Shown here: one piece after another, positions 53,541-63,300 of the stretch
Layout: every line of letters starts with the position of its first letter
Numbering within the stretch: the first letter of the stretch is position 1
Source of the DNA: Micromonospora cremea
Lineage (GTDB): Bacteria > Actinomycetota > Actinomycetes > Mycobacteriales > Micromonosporaceae
Direction of reading: 5' to 3'
Assembly (NCBI RefSeq): GCF_900143515.1
Contig: NZ_FSQT01000002.1
Span: forward strand, 993,501 to 1,057,500
DNA: 64,000 bases
The notes under the pieces: model-generated
The model's input: the letters and a program-made list of their open reading frames with translations, nothing else
Databases searched by the model: none
What the model was told of the DNA's origin: nothing
Program-made: the position numbers and the translations under genes

Positions 53541-55753
53541 TGGCCACCCTGCTCTACCGGCTCGGCCGGGGCGCGCTGCGCCGGCGACGGCTCGTCGTCG
53601 CGCTCTGGCTCGTCGTACTCGTCGTCGCCGGTCTGGCCGCGGCGACCCTGCGCGGCCCGACGGCGAGCAACTTCACCATGCCCGGCACCGAGAGCCAGCG
53701 CGCGCTCGACCTGCTCGCGCAGCAGTTCCCCGCGGCCAGTGGCGCCACCGGCACCATCGCGGTCAAGGCACCGGGTGACGGCCAACTGTCCAGCCCGCAG
53801 GGTCGTGGCGTGGTGCAGGAGATCGTCCAGCAGGCCGCGACGCTGCCCGGCGTGGTCGGCGCCGTCGACCCGTTCCAGGTCGGCGCGGTCTCGCCCAACG
53901 GCCGGTACGCGTTGGTCCAGGTCCAGTTCGCCACCGGAGCGGACGAGGTGACCGACGAGCAGCGGACGGCGTACGAGCAGGTGGGCGCGGCCGCCGAGGC
54001 GCAGGGCTGGCAGGTCGCCCCGGGCGGCGAGGTGCTGGGCGGTGAGCCGGAGATCGGCTCCACCGAGACGCTCGGCGTGCTTGTCGCCGCGATCGTCCTG
54101 ATCATCACGTTCGGCTCGCTGGTGGCCGCCGGCATGACGATGCTCAACGCGCTCATCGGCGTGGGCGCCGGCATGGCCGGCCTGTTCGCGCTGAGCAGCG
54201 TCGTCGAGTTGACCAGCACCGCGCCGATCCTGGCGCTGATGCTCGGCCTCGCGGTCGGCATCGACTACTCGCTGTTCATCACCTCCCGGCACCGGCAGAA
54301 CCTGCTCGACGGCCTGTCCCCCGAGGAGGCGGTCGGCCGGGCCGTGGGCACCGCCGGCTCCGCCGTGGTCTTCGCGGGCGCCACCGTGGTCATCGCCCTG
54401 GCCGGGCTCGCCGTGGTGGACATCCCGTTCCTCACCGTGATGGGTCTCGCCGCCGCCGGCACGGTCACCGTCGCGGTGCTCGTCGCCATCACCCTCCAGC
54501 CCGCCCTGCTCGGCTTCGCCGGTCGCCGGGTGCTTCCCCGCCGGCTGCGTTCGGTCACCGCCGACGGCACGCCGGCCAACGACGCGGACGCCGACCGGCC
54601 GGTTGCCGCCGCACCGAGCGAGGACCGGTCCGGTTTCGGCTTCCGCTGGGCGCGGCTGGTCACCCGGTTCCGCGTACCGGTCATCCTCGTCGGCCTGCTC
54701 GGCCTCGGCCTCCTCGCGCTGCCCACGCCGGACATGCGGCTGGCCCTGCCGGACGCCTCCACGGCGGCCGTCGGCTCACCCGCCCGGGTGTCGAACGACC
54801 TGATCACCGAGGGCTTCGGTGCGGGCTTCACCGGCCGCCTCGCGGTGGTCGTCGCGGGCGACACGCCGCAGGCCACCTCGGCCGCGGTGCCGCAGGTCAC
54901 CGCGCTGCTACAGCGCACCGACAACGTGCTCGCGGTGGCACCGGCGCAGCTCAGCCCGGACGGCCGGACCGCCCTGCTCGGAGTGGTGCCGAAGACCGGC
55001 CCCACCGACGAGGCCACCGAGACCCTGGTGCACGACATCCGTGACTCGGTGGGCGGGATCCGCGACGCGGACGTTCTGCTCACCGGTGTCACCGCGATCG
55101 GCATCGACGTCTCCGAGAAGCTCTCCGACGCGCTGCCGGTCTACCTGCTGCTGGTGGTCGGGCTCTCGGTGCTGCTGCTGATGCTGGTGTTCCGCTCGCT
55201 GCTGGTGCCGGTCAAGGCCGCGCTGGGCTTCCTGCTCACCGTCGCCGCCACGTTCGGCATCACGGTGGCGGTCTTCCAACAGGGGCACCTCGCCGATCTC
55301 GTCGGCCTGGACACCCCGGGGCCGCTGATCAGCTTCCTGCCGATCCTGCTCATCGGCATCCTGTTCGGGCTCGCGATGGACTACGAGGTGTTCCTGGTGT
55401 CCCGCATGCGGGAGGACTTCGTGCACGGCGAGTCGGCCCGGCAGGCCACCATCAGCGGCATGGGGCACGGGGCGCGGGTGGTCACCGCCGCCGCGCTCAT
55501 CATGATCTCGGTCTTCGGAGGCTTCGTCTTCCTGGAGGACCCGGTGATCAAGTCGATGGGCTTCGCGCTCGCCGTGGGTGTGGCCATCGACGCCTTCGTG
55601 GTCCGGATGGCCATCGTTCCCGCCGTGATGTCGCTCCTCGGCGACCGTGCCTGGTGGCTCCCCCGCTGGCTCTCCCGTGCCCTGCCGAACGTCGACATCG
55701 AGGGCGAGGGCCTGCGCGCGGAACTCGCGGACCGCACGCCGACACACGTCTGA
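53540..55753 (+). CDS. MMPL family RND transporter
   Basis: Lipid/drug exporter of 737 residues with two six-helix halves. Each half opens with an N-terminal helix (LVVALWLVVLVVAGLAAATL and VPVILVGLLGLGLLALP) and an extracytoplasmic porter domain. The proton-relay motifs are GIDYSLFITSRHR (first half) and AMDYEVFLVSRMRED (second half), both intact. The ATG at 53540 overlaps the TetR stop. No large C-terminal domain is present, so it resembles the smaller actinobacterial MMPLs (ActII-3/YdfJ type) rather than MmpL3. Confidence 0.94.
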   Translation: MATLLYRLGRGALRRRRLVVALWLVVLVVAGLAAATLRGPTASNFTMPGTESQRALDLLAQQFPAASGATGTIAVKAPGDGQLSSPQGRGVVQEIVQQAATLPGVVGAVDPFQVGAVSPNGRYALVQVQFATGADEVTDEQRTAYEQVGAAAEAQGWQVAPGGEVLGGEPEIGSTETLGVLVAAIVLIITFGSLVAAGMTMLNALIGVGAGMAGLFALSSVVELTSTAPILALMLGLAVGIDYSLFITSRHRQNLLDGLSPEEAVGRAVGTAGSAVVFAGATVVIALAGLAVVDIPFLTVMGLAAAGTVTVAVLVAITLQPALLGFAGRRVLPRRLRSVTADGTPANDADADRPVAAAPSEDRSGFGFRWARLVTRFRVPVILVGLLGLGLLALPTPDMRLALPDASTAAVGSPARVSNDLITEGFGAGFTGRLAVVVAGDTPQATSAAVPQVTALLQRTDNVLAVAPAQLSPDGRTALLGVVPKTGPTDEATETLVHDIRDSVGGIRDADVLLTGVTAIGIDVSEKLSDALPVYLLLVVGLSVLLLMLVFRSLLVPVKAALGFLLTVAATFGITVAVFQQGHLADLVGLDTPGPLISFLPILLIGILFGLAMDYEVFLVSRMREDFVHGESARQATISGMGHGARVVTAAALIMISVFGGFVFLEDPVIKSMGFALAVGVAIDAFVVRMAIVPAVMSLLGDRAWWLPRWLSRALPNVDIEGEGLRAELADRTPTHV

Positions 55754-55772
55754 CCCTCGCTGCCCGCCCCGG

Positions 55773-57029
55773 TCAGACGCCGGCGGGGTAGGTCTCCATC
55801 TCGCCGGAGGCGGCCGGGGCGGGCAGCGGGTGCAGCGCGGTGGTCTCGTCGCACCAGATGAAGGCGTCGTAGCGTTCGCCGAGTCGGGTGGGCACGTAGT
55901 TGCCCCAGGACTCGAAGGACGGGTCGTAGACGACCCCGATCGCCCGGTGGTCCGCGGTGCCGGTGACCCAGCCCGGCTGGTCGTCGCCGCCGAAGACCAG
56001 CACCGCCCGCTCCGGCATCAGCTCGTGCAGGCGCCGCTCGACCGACCCCTCCCGGGCCGGTGGGACGATCATCGCCTCGGCCGGTGAGCCCCACCGGGGT
56101 GCGGCGATCGCCGTACCCCGGTAGCTGCCGAAGCCGACCAGGGCCACCGCCTCGTCACCGTGCCGCTCCCGGGCCAACTGGCCAATGTTGATCATTCCGT
56201 CGGCGGCCATGTCGGTTGCCCGGGCGTCCCCGACGTGGGTGTTGTGCGCCCAGACGATCCCCCGCGCGTCCGGGCCGTACCGGTCCAGCAGCCGGTCCAG
56301 GGTGTCCTGCATGTGGATGTCACGGATGTTCCACGAATCCGGTCCGCCGGCCACCATCGCCCGGTAGTAACGCTCCGCGCCGGCCACCACCGCCGCGTTC
56401 TGCCAGGCCGAGAAGCGGTCCGGGCCGTCGGAGAGGGCCTGCTCCCGGGTCCTGGCTAGCAGTCGCACCACCTCCTCCTCGCACCGCGCGGAGACGAACC
56501 GGCTGGCGGCGCCGTACTCCTCGACCCGTTTGCCGTACGGCTCGAAGCACCGGTACGCGTCCTGCGCCGCCTCCAGCGAGGTCGGATCCTCCTCCCCCAG
56601 ATAGTCGAAGATCGCCTGCATCGACTCCCAGAGGCTGTACACGTCGAGCCCGTGGAATCCAGCCCGTTGATCCTCCGGGCGCTCCAGGTTCCACGCCCGC
56701 AGCCAACGGCAGAACCGGGCCACCTCGGCGTTCGCCCACATCCAGGTCGGCCACCGTTCGAACTGCTCGAGCGCCGTCTGCGGGTCGGGAGCACCGCCCG
56801 GCGCGCCGGTGACCGAGCGGTGCACCCGGTCGCAGTCCGGCCAGTCGCCCTCCACCGCCACGAACGAGAAGCCGCACTCCGCGATCAGCCGGCGGGTGAG
56901 CTGCTCGCGCAGCCGGTAGTAGTCGTAGGTGCCGTGGGTGGATTCGCCGATCATCACCACCCGGGAGTCCCGGACACGCTCCAGCAACGGGTCGAAGTCG
57001 CTCGGCGCGCCGAGCCGCTGAACCAGCAT
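55773..57029 (-). CDS. erythromycin esterase family protein
   Basis: Soluble protein of 418 residues of the EreA/succinoglycan-biosynthesis hydrolase superfamily. Key motifs are VVMIGESTHGTYDYYRLR with the catalytic-type Glu and His, VAVEGDWPDC, FHGLDVYSLW, VWAHNTHVGDARATDM and VGFGSYRGTA. EreA-type enzymes open macrolide lactones, but most chromosomal members have unknown substrates. The ATG at 57029 is chosen since homology begins about there; the open frame continues to 57158 and would overlap the divergent DUF2795 start. No ribosome-binding site is clear. Confidence 0.85.
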   Translation of the reverse strand: MLVQRLGAPSDFDPLLERVRDSRVVMIGESTHGTYDYYRLREQLTRRLIAECGFSFVAVEGDWPDCDRVHRSVTGAPGGAPDPQTALEQFERWPTWMWANAEVARFCRWLRAWNLERPEDQRAGFHGLDVYSLWESMQAIFDYLGEEDPTSLEAAQDAYRCFEPYGKRVEEYGAASRFVSARCEEEVVRLLARTREQALSDGPDRFSAWQNAAVVAGAERYYRAMVAGGPDSWNIRDIHMQDTLDRLLDRYGPDARGIVWAHNTHVGDARATDMAADGMINIGQLARERHGDEAVALVGFGSYRGTAIAAPRWGSPAEAMIVPPAREGSVERRLHELMPERAVLVFGGDDQPGWVTGTADHRAIGVVYDPSFESWGNYVPTRLGERYDAFIWCDETTALHPLPAPAASGEMETYPAGV

Positions 57030-57147
57030 GTCCGCGGCTACCCGGCGGCCGCTCCGACAAACCGTCGGCGCGCCGCCCGGCGACACGCCGTCCGCCGTCC
57101 GCCGGGCCGACCGGTGTAAGGGTGCCCGCGACCGGGTAGTCGGCGGT

Positions 57148-57339
57148 ATGACCGTCACCGGGGTTCAGTTGCAGGAGTACCTGGCCGGGCTCGACTACCC
57201 GGTCTCCCGCGAGGACCTGGTCCGCTGGGCCCAGGAGAACGGGGCCAGCACGGCGATGTTGCAGATGTTGCGAGCGTTGCCGGTGGAGCAGTTCGAGTCG
57301 CCGGACGAGCTGAACGCCGCGCTGACAACCCGCTCCTGA
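57148..57339 (+). CDS. DUF2795 small protein
   Basis: Protein of 63 residues beginning VTGVQLQEYLAGLDYPVSREDLV, the DUF2795 pattern of a small helical domain that recurs in actinobacteria, often near stress genes. It ends 11 nt before the opposing oxidoreductase stop. Function unknown. The ATG at 57148 is 119 nt from the divergent esterase start. Confidence 0.85.
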   Translation: MTVTGVQLQEYLAGLDYPVSREDLVRWAQENGASTAMLQMLRALPVEQFESPDELNAALTTRS

Positions 57340-57350
57340 CCCCCGCTCGG

Positions 57351-58253
57351 TTACGGGACGGGGACGGTGCGGGATTCGGTGCGAGCGGTTTCGGCGGCGG
57401 CCAGGATGGCGACGACCTCGCGGCCGAACCAGACGTCGCAGAGGTGGTCACGGGTGCCCGCCTGCACCTGCTCGACGAGCTGGTCGATCGCCACGCCGAA
57501 CGCCGTGGCGGGGTCGTTCTCGCCGAGCGGGACGGTCTCGATGCCGTTCTCGCCATAGAAGACGAACTCGCGGGCCATCGCCTCGCCCGGGGCGTCGAGG
57601 GAGAGCGAGGCGCTGCTGGTGGCGCCACCCTCGTGGGTGAGCAGCAGGTGCACCATTCCGCTCGGCCCGTCCATCGCGGCCACCTGGGTGGCCTTGCCCA
57701 GCACCGGCAGGATGATGGAGAGCGCGTGCGGGCCGATGTCCCAGAGCGCGCCGTGCTCCCGGCGCCACAGCGAAAAGCCGTACGGGCTGCCCTCCTGGAA
57801 GATCGAGGCGAACGCGATGGTCCGGCCGTGCTGCCAGCCCCCGGCGGCCGCGGTCGCGGCGAGGAACGCGGTGACGTTCGGCTGGAACCGCTGGGTGAAG
57901 AAGACGACCGAGGCGACCCCGGACGCCTCCGCTGCCGCGACCACCCGATCGGCGTCCTCGACGGTGAGCGCCAACGGCTTGTCCAGCAGCAGGTGCCGAC
58001 CAGCGGCGGCCGCCCGGACCGCGATGTCGGCCTGGATGTTCGGCGGCAGCGCGACAGCGATCGCGTCACACACCTCGAGCAACGCGTCGACCTCGGCGAA
58101 CGCCGGCACCCCGTACCGCTCGCCCAGCGCGGCGGCCCGCTCCGGGTTGCGCCCCCAGACCCCGACCAACTCCGCGTCCGGGTGGGCGTGCAGCGCCTTC
58201 CCGTGCGTCTCGATCGCCCAGTGACCGGTGCCGAACAAGCCGAACCGCAGCAC
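57351..58253 (-). CDS. Gfo/Idh/MocA family oxidoreductase
   Basis: NAD(P)-dependent sugar or cyclitol dehydrogenase-like enzyme, 300 residues. The Rossmann motif FGLFGTGHWA is at the N-terminus, DKPLAL replaces the classical EKP motif, and the C-terminal beta-sheet domain has ALWDIGPHALSIILPVLG with the catalytic-type Asp and His. GGAGG lies 5 nt before the GTG at 58253. Substrate unknown. Confidence 0.9.
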   Translation of the reverse strand: MLRFGLFGTGHWAIETHGKALHAHPDAELVGVWGRNPERAAALGERYGVPAFAEVDALLEVCDAIAVALPPNIQADIAVRAAAAGRHLLLDKPLALTVEDADRVVAAAEASGVASVVFFTQRFQPNVTAFLAATAAAGGWQHGRTIAFASIFQEGSPYGFSLWRREHGALWDIGPHALSIILPVLGKATQVAAMDGPSGMVHLLLTHEGGATSSASLSLDAPGEAMAREFVFYGENGIETVPLGENDPATAFGVAIDQLVEQVQAGTRDHLCDVWFGREVVAILAAAETARTESRTVPVP

Positions 58254-58402
58254 GTGTACCTCCGCCGTTTCCCCTGACCGCGGCGACACCACGGCCGTGA
58301 TCCACGCTAGTCGCCCCACCAGCCGTGACGGCGGCGGGTCGACCAACCGGAGCCGGCAGGTTCCCGTCGCCGCCCGGGCGGAGCCACGGCCTGGCCGGCG
58401 TC

Positions 58403-58436
58403 TGTCGCGCTGCCCCACATCTGGGGCAGCTCGACA
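58403..58436. promoter_or_regulatory. 34-nt near-perfect palindrome
   Basis: GCTGCCCCA (58409-58417) and TGGGGCAGC (58422-58430) are perfect inverted repeats with a 4-nt centre. TGTCG (58403-58407) and CGACA (58432-58436) extend them. It lies in the 260-nt divergent gap 58254-58513. A second inverted repeat TACTA-N7-TAGTA (58458-58474) and a -10-like TAGGCT (58473-58478) follow. No gene is seen in this gap. Confidence 0.5.
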
Positions 58437-58513
58437 GGGCGAGGCAGCGTCGTCGGTTACTACGACGGTTAGTAGGCTGTGCCGGTGACCGAGGCGACGA
58501 CCGGGTGGGGCCG

Positions 58514-58909
58514 ATGACCAGTGCGGCGGCGGCCAACTCGCCGGTGGACGGGATCCTGGCGACGGCATCGATCGTGCTGTCGCTGCTCGTCGCGGCGTGG
58601 GCACTGGTGGCGGCGGTACGTCACCGGCCACCGGACCGGGTGCAGTTCGTCGGCCTGGCCGTACTGGAACTGGCGCTGCTCGCGCTGACCGTGCTGGCGC
58701 TGGTCGCGGTCGTCGGCGGGGACCGGCCCGGCGAGCCCGGCGCGTTCTTCGGCTACCTCGTCACGCTGGTCTGTATGCCGCCACTGGCCTGGGTGCTGGC
58801 CCGGATGGAGCCGACCCGCTGGGGTTCGGCGATCGTCTGCGCGGTCTGCCTGGTGGCCCCGGTGGTGGTGGTCCGGTTGCAGCAGACCTGGGAGGTCCTC
58901 GGTGGTTGA
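58514..58909 (+). CDS. small integral membrane protein, unknown
   Basis: Protein of 131 residues with four predicted helices (ILATASIVLSLLVAAWALVAAV, VQFVGLAVLELALLALTVLALVAVV, FFGYLVTLVCMPPLAWVLA, GSAIVCAVCLVAPVVVVRL). No family motif recognised. The ATG at 58514 is chosen; the frame upstream is Arg/Pro-rich and not protein-like. It overlaps the next membrane-protein gene by 8 nt, so the two probably act together. The pair follows a palindrome-rich promoter region. Confidence 0.75.
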   Translation: MTSAAAANSPVDGILATASIVLSLLVAAWALVAAVRHRPPDRVQFVGLAVLELALLALTVLALVAVVGGDRPGEPGAFFGYLVTLVCMPPLAWVLARMEPTRWGSAIVCAVCLVAPVVVVRLQQTWEVLGG

Positions 58910-59318
58910 GACACGACCGGCCCGGCGCGCGACGAACACCGGTCCGGGCCGGCTGCTGATCGCGGTCTACCTGCTCTTCGCCATCGCGGCGACCAGCCGG
59001 GCGGGCCTGCAGATCGCCACCAGGTTCGACGAGGCGCCGGTGGCGTACCTGCTCTCCGCGCTGGCCGCGCTCATCTACATCGTTGCCGCGGTGGGGTTGG
59101 CCCGCGCCGGGCACACCGGCCGACGGGTCGCGCTGGCCTGCTGCTCGCTGGAGCTGGTCGGGGTGGTCGCGGTCGGCATCCTGAGCCTGGCCGACAGGGA
59201 CCTCTTCCCCGACGAGACGGTGTGGTCGCAGTTCGGCAGCGGGTACGGCTACATCCCGCTGGTGCTGCCGGCGCTCGGCCTGTTCTGGCTCTGGCGCACC
59301 CGCCGCGACCCCGCCTGA
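58902..59318 (+). CDS. small integral membrane protein, unknown
   Basis: Protein of 138 residues with about four helices (LLIAVYLLFAIAATSRAGLQI, APVAYLLSALAALIYIVAAVGLA, VALACCSLELVGVVAVGILSL, YIPLVLPALGLFWLW). It resembles uncharacterised actinobacterial integral membrane proteins found in such pairs. The GTG start lies inside the end of the preceding gene (8-nt overlap). Transcription should stop at the hairpin 59333-59371. Confidence 0.8.
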   Translation: MVETRPARRATNTGPGRLLIAVYLLFAIAATSRAGLQIATRFDEAPVAYLLSALAALIYIVAAVGLARAGHTGRRVALACCSLELVGVVAVGILSLADRDLFPDETVWSQFGSGYGYIPLVLPALGLFWLWRTRRDPA

Positions 59319-59332
59319 GCGACCCGCAGACG

Positions 59333-59371
59333 CGTCGAGGGCGCTCCGTCGTGCATGGAGCGCCCTCGACG
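59333..59371. terminator. bidirectional terminator between convergent genes
   Basis: CGTCGAGGGCGCTCC (59333-59347) and GGAGCGCCCTCGACG (59357-59371) form a perfect 15-bp stem with a 9-nt loop, centred in the 61-nt gap between two convergent stops. Confidence 0.8.
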
Positions 59372-59379
59372 GGTACGGG

Positions 59380-60138
59380 TCAGTTTCGCGGGCCGCCGGC
59401 CACGTAGATGACCTGGCCGGAGACGAACCCCGCCCCCTCGCTGGTCAGGAACGAGATGGTGTGCGCGACGTCCTCCGGCCGGCCCGGGCGACGTACCGGG
59501 ATCTCGGCGGCGGCGTGCTTCTGGAGGTCCTCGAAGTCGACCTTCATCCGGGCGGCGGTGGCGGCGGTCATGTCGGTGACGATGAAGCCGGGCGCCACGG
59601 CGTTGACGGTCACCCCGAACGGCCCCAGCTCGATGGCGAGCGTCTTGGTGAAGCCCTGGAGACCGGCCTTGGCGGCGGCGTAGTTCGCCTGGCCCCGGTT
59701 GCCCAGCGCGGAGGTGCTGGAGAGGTTGACGATCCGCCCCCACTTGCGGTCCACCATGTGCTTCTGAGCGGCCTGGCTGAACAGGAACGCGCCGCGCAGG
59801 TGCACCCCCATGACGGTGTCCCAGTCGGCGTTGGTCATCTTGAACAGCAGGTTGTCGCGGAGCACCCCGGCGTTGTTGACCAGCACGGTGGGCGCGCCCA
59901 GCTCGGCGGCGATCCGCTCCACGGCCGACTCGACCTGGGCCCGGTCGGACACGTCGGCGCCCACGCCGAGCGCCCGGCCGCCGGCGCCAGCGATGGCGTC
60001 CACCGTCTCCTTGGTGGCCGCCTCCTCGATGTCGACCACGGCGACGGCCATCCCGTCGGCCGCCAGCCGGCGGGCGGTGGCCGCACCGATACCGCGTGCG
60101 GCTCCGGTGACGATGGCGACGCGGGGCTCCTCCGACAT
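59380..60138 (-). CDS. 3-oxoacyl-ACP reductase (FabG-type SDR)
   Basis: Short-chain dehydrogenase of 252 residues. The NADP motif is TGAARGIG (residues 11-18), VNNAG follows, and the catalytic Ser is in NLSSTSALGN with Tyr153 and Lys157 in ANYAAAKAG. VAPGFIVTDM and the C-terminal FVSGQVIYVAGG are typical of FabG. GGGAGG precedes the ATG. It may serve fatty-acid synthesis or a specific 3-oxoacyl-CoA/polyketide pathway. No fab cluster surrounds it, so it is one of several paralogues. Confidence 0.92.
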   Translation of the reverse strand: MSEEPRVAIVTGAARGIGAATARRLAADGMAVAVVDIEEAATKETVDAIAGAGGRALGVGADVSDRAQVESAVERIAAELGAPTVLVNNAGVLRDNLLFKMTNADWDTVMGVHLRGAFLFSQAAQKHMVDRKWGRIVNLSSTSALGNRGQANYAAAKAGLQGFTKTLAIELGPFGVTVNAVAPGFIVTDMTAATAARMKVDFEDLQKHAAAEIPVRRPGRPEDVAHTISFLTSEGAGFVSGQVIYVAGGPRN

Positions 60139-60318
60139 GATTACCTCCCGGTAACTTGGGGTCGATCGAAGGAGCTTAACCCCCGCACCGACAGTCACCA
60201 GCGATGACCATCGCTCAACAAGAGCTGTCTATACGAGTGGATCTTTCCGGCGTAGCGTCTCGTTCGCTGTTACCCCATCAGCAACCACAACAGACGACGA
60301 GACAAGGAACGACATCAC

Positions 60319-63300
60319 GTGAAGTTCTCGCGTACCCGTGGAGCCTGGCTCGCCGCCGTGGTCTCCGCGGCCCTCGCGGCGACCGGCGGCACACCCGCCG
60401 TGGCCGCCGCCCACGGCGCGCCGGCCGATCCCGGCTCGACCCCCACCCCCGCGACCGACCTGCCCACCCCACCCGGCACCCACTCGGTCACCCTGATCAC
60501 CGGTGACACGGTCACCACCCGCCGGAGCGCCAACGGCGGCACCCTCGACGTACGGCGTCCCAACGGCACCCCGGCCCCGGTACGGGTGGTGGAGGCGGGC
60601 GACGACCTCTACGTCTACCCGCAGTCCGTACTGCCCTACGTGGCAGCGGACACGTTGGACAAGCGGCTGTTCAACGTCACCCGGCTGATCGCCGACGGGT
60701 ACGACGACGCGAAGGTGGACCACCTGCCGCTGATCGTGTCGTACACCGACGCCGCCGCCGGCCTGCGCACCGGCGCCGCGCCCGCCGGGGCGACCCGCAC
60801 CCGCACCCTGAGCAGCATCTCGGGTGCCGCGCTGAGCGAGAACCACGGCCAGGCCGACGAGTTCTGGGCCGCGGTCACGGGCGGTGCCCCCACCGCGAAG
60901 TCGACACCTGCGGCCGGCGGCAAGGGACGCTTCGCCAGCGGGATCGCCAAGATCTGGCTGGACGGACGGGTACACGCCGACCTCGCCGACACCACCGCGC
61001 AGATCGGCGCCCCCGAGGTGTGGGCCGGCGGCGACACCGGCGTGGGCGCGCGGGTGGCCGTGCTGGACACCGGAATCGACGCGACCCACCCGGACCTCAC
61101 CGACCGGATCGGCGAGTCCGCCGTGTTCGTGCCCGGGGAGGAGATCACCGACCGGATCGGGCACGGCACCCACGTCGCCTCCACCATCGCCGGCACCGGC
61201 GCCGCCTCCGGCGGCCGGGAGAAGGGTGTCGCCCCGGACGCCCGGCTCGCCATCGGCAAGGTGCTCAGCGACGCCGGGTTCGGGCAGGACTCCTGGATCC
61301 TCGCGGGCATGGAGTGGGCGGCCCGGGACGCGGACGCCAGCATCATCAACATGAGCCTGGGCTCCAACCAGCCCAGCGACGGGACCGACCCGATCAGCCA
61401 GGCCGTCAACACGCTCAGCGCCGAGACCGGTGCCCTGTTCGTCGTCTCCGCCGGCAACGCCGGCGCCCCGGGCACCGTCGCGGCGCCGGGTGCGGCGGAC
61501 GCCGCGCTGACCGTCGGCGCGGTCGACAGCGAGGACCAGCTCGCCTCCTTCTCCAGCCAGGGCCCGAGGATCAGCGACGAGGCCATCAAGCCGGAGCTGA
61601 CCGCGCCCGGTGTCGGGGTGCTCGCCGCCCGGTCGCAGTACGCGCCCGGCGAGGGCGCCTACCAGACCATGGACGGCACCTCGATGGCCGCGCCGCACGT
61701 GGCGGGCGCCGCCGCGCTGCTCGCCGCGAAGCACCCGGACTGGACCGGCCAGCAGCTCAAGGACGCCCTGGTCAGCACCACCCGGGCCACGTCGCGGTAC
61801 GACGCGTTCCAGGCCGGCACCGGTCGGGTCGACGTCGCCGCAGCGGTCCGCGCCCCGATCGTCGCCACCGGCACCGTCTCGACCAGCGTGCGGTACGACA
61901 CCGCGAAGGCGGGCGGCAGCACGCACCCGGTGACGTACACCAACACCACCGGCCAGCCGATCACACTGGGCCTGGCGCTGGACGCCGCGACCGCACCGGC
62001 CGGCCTGTTCAGCCTCTCCGCGACGCAACTGACCGTGCCCGCGAACGGCACCGCCACGGTCACCATGACCACGGACACCTCCCGGGCCAGCACCGGCAGC
62101 CGGTACACCGGTCAGGTCGTCGCCACCGGGCCGGACCGGGCCGTGCTGACCCGCACCGCGATCGCCGTCGGCACCTTCACGCCGTACCACCAGCTCCGCC
62201 TGGAGCTGACCGACCGCTCCGGGAAGCCGGCCAGCGGCGTCGTCGAGCTGGGCCAGCCCGGCAGCTACGAGCCGGCCTTCGTAGAGACCGACCCGGACGG
62301 TACGGCGCAGCTGTACCTGCCCGAGGGCGTCTACTCGGCGATGAGCTTCCTGAACGTGACCGGCAGCCACGGGCCGAACTCCCTCGGCCTGGCGCTGCTC
62401 GGCGACCCGGACATCGACCTGCGGAAGGACACCACGATCCGGCTGGACGGCAAGGCCGCCCGCAGGGTCGAGTCGTCGGTGCCCCAGCAGACCGCCGAGA
62501 CGTTCACCCGGCTGGACTACTACCGGTCCCAGGGGGCGGGCCGGTGGCGCTCGTTCATCGCCGGTGGCGTCTTCTACGACAGCTTCTGGGCCCAGCCGAC
62601 CGATCACGACGTGCGGCACGGCGACTTCTACCTCGGGGCACGCTGGCGCAAGGAACAGCCGGTGCTGAGCGTCGGCACCACGACGGTCGACTTCGACGAC
62701 GTGGTCCGACAGCAGAGCACCACCCAGTTGCCGAAGGGCCGTTGGACACTGCCGGCGGTCTTCGCGGGCAACGGCGCCCCGAGCGACTACGCCGGGCTCG
62801 ACGCCCGGGGCAAGGTGGTCGTCGTCCGACACAACTGGGACGTCAGCGACTCCGAGCAGGCCGCCGCCGCGACCGCAGCCGGCGCGAGGCTGATGCTGGT
62901 GGTGAACGACAACCCGTGGCGCGAGGTGCGCGACTACGGGATCGACTTCTTCACCCCCACACCGATCGAGGTGGCGCTGCTCAGCACCGACGAGGGCGAG
63001 GCGCTGATCCAGCAGATCCAGCGCGGGTCCACCAGGGTCGAGGTCGTCTCGCAGCCCGTCGCCGACTACGTGTACGACCTGGTCCAGGCGTACCACAACC
63101 GGATCCCACGCGAGCTGACCCGGACCGAGACGCCGAAGACGCTGGCCCGGATCGACGTCGGCTTCGCCCTGCCGAGCCGCGAGGTCCGGGGTGGCGAGTT
63201 CCGGTTCGACTGGCCGTCGTACTCCGACTGGGGCATCGGCCAGACCAGCAACCGGCCCCTCGCGGCCGTCCGCACCGACTGGGTGTCCACCGGCGACCTC

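Noticed and set aside
55773..57029. Acquired macrolide-resistance gene
   Set aside because: The protein belongs to the erythromycin esterase family, but base composition equals its neighbours and such chromosomal members usually have unknown substrates; no mobile element is near.
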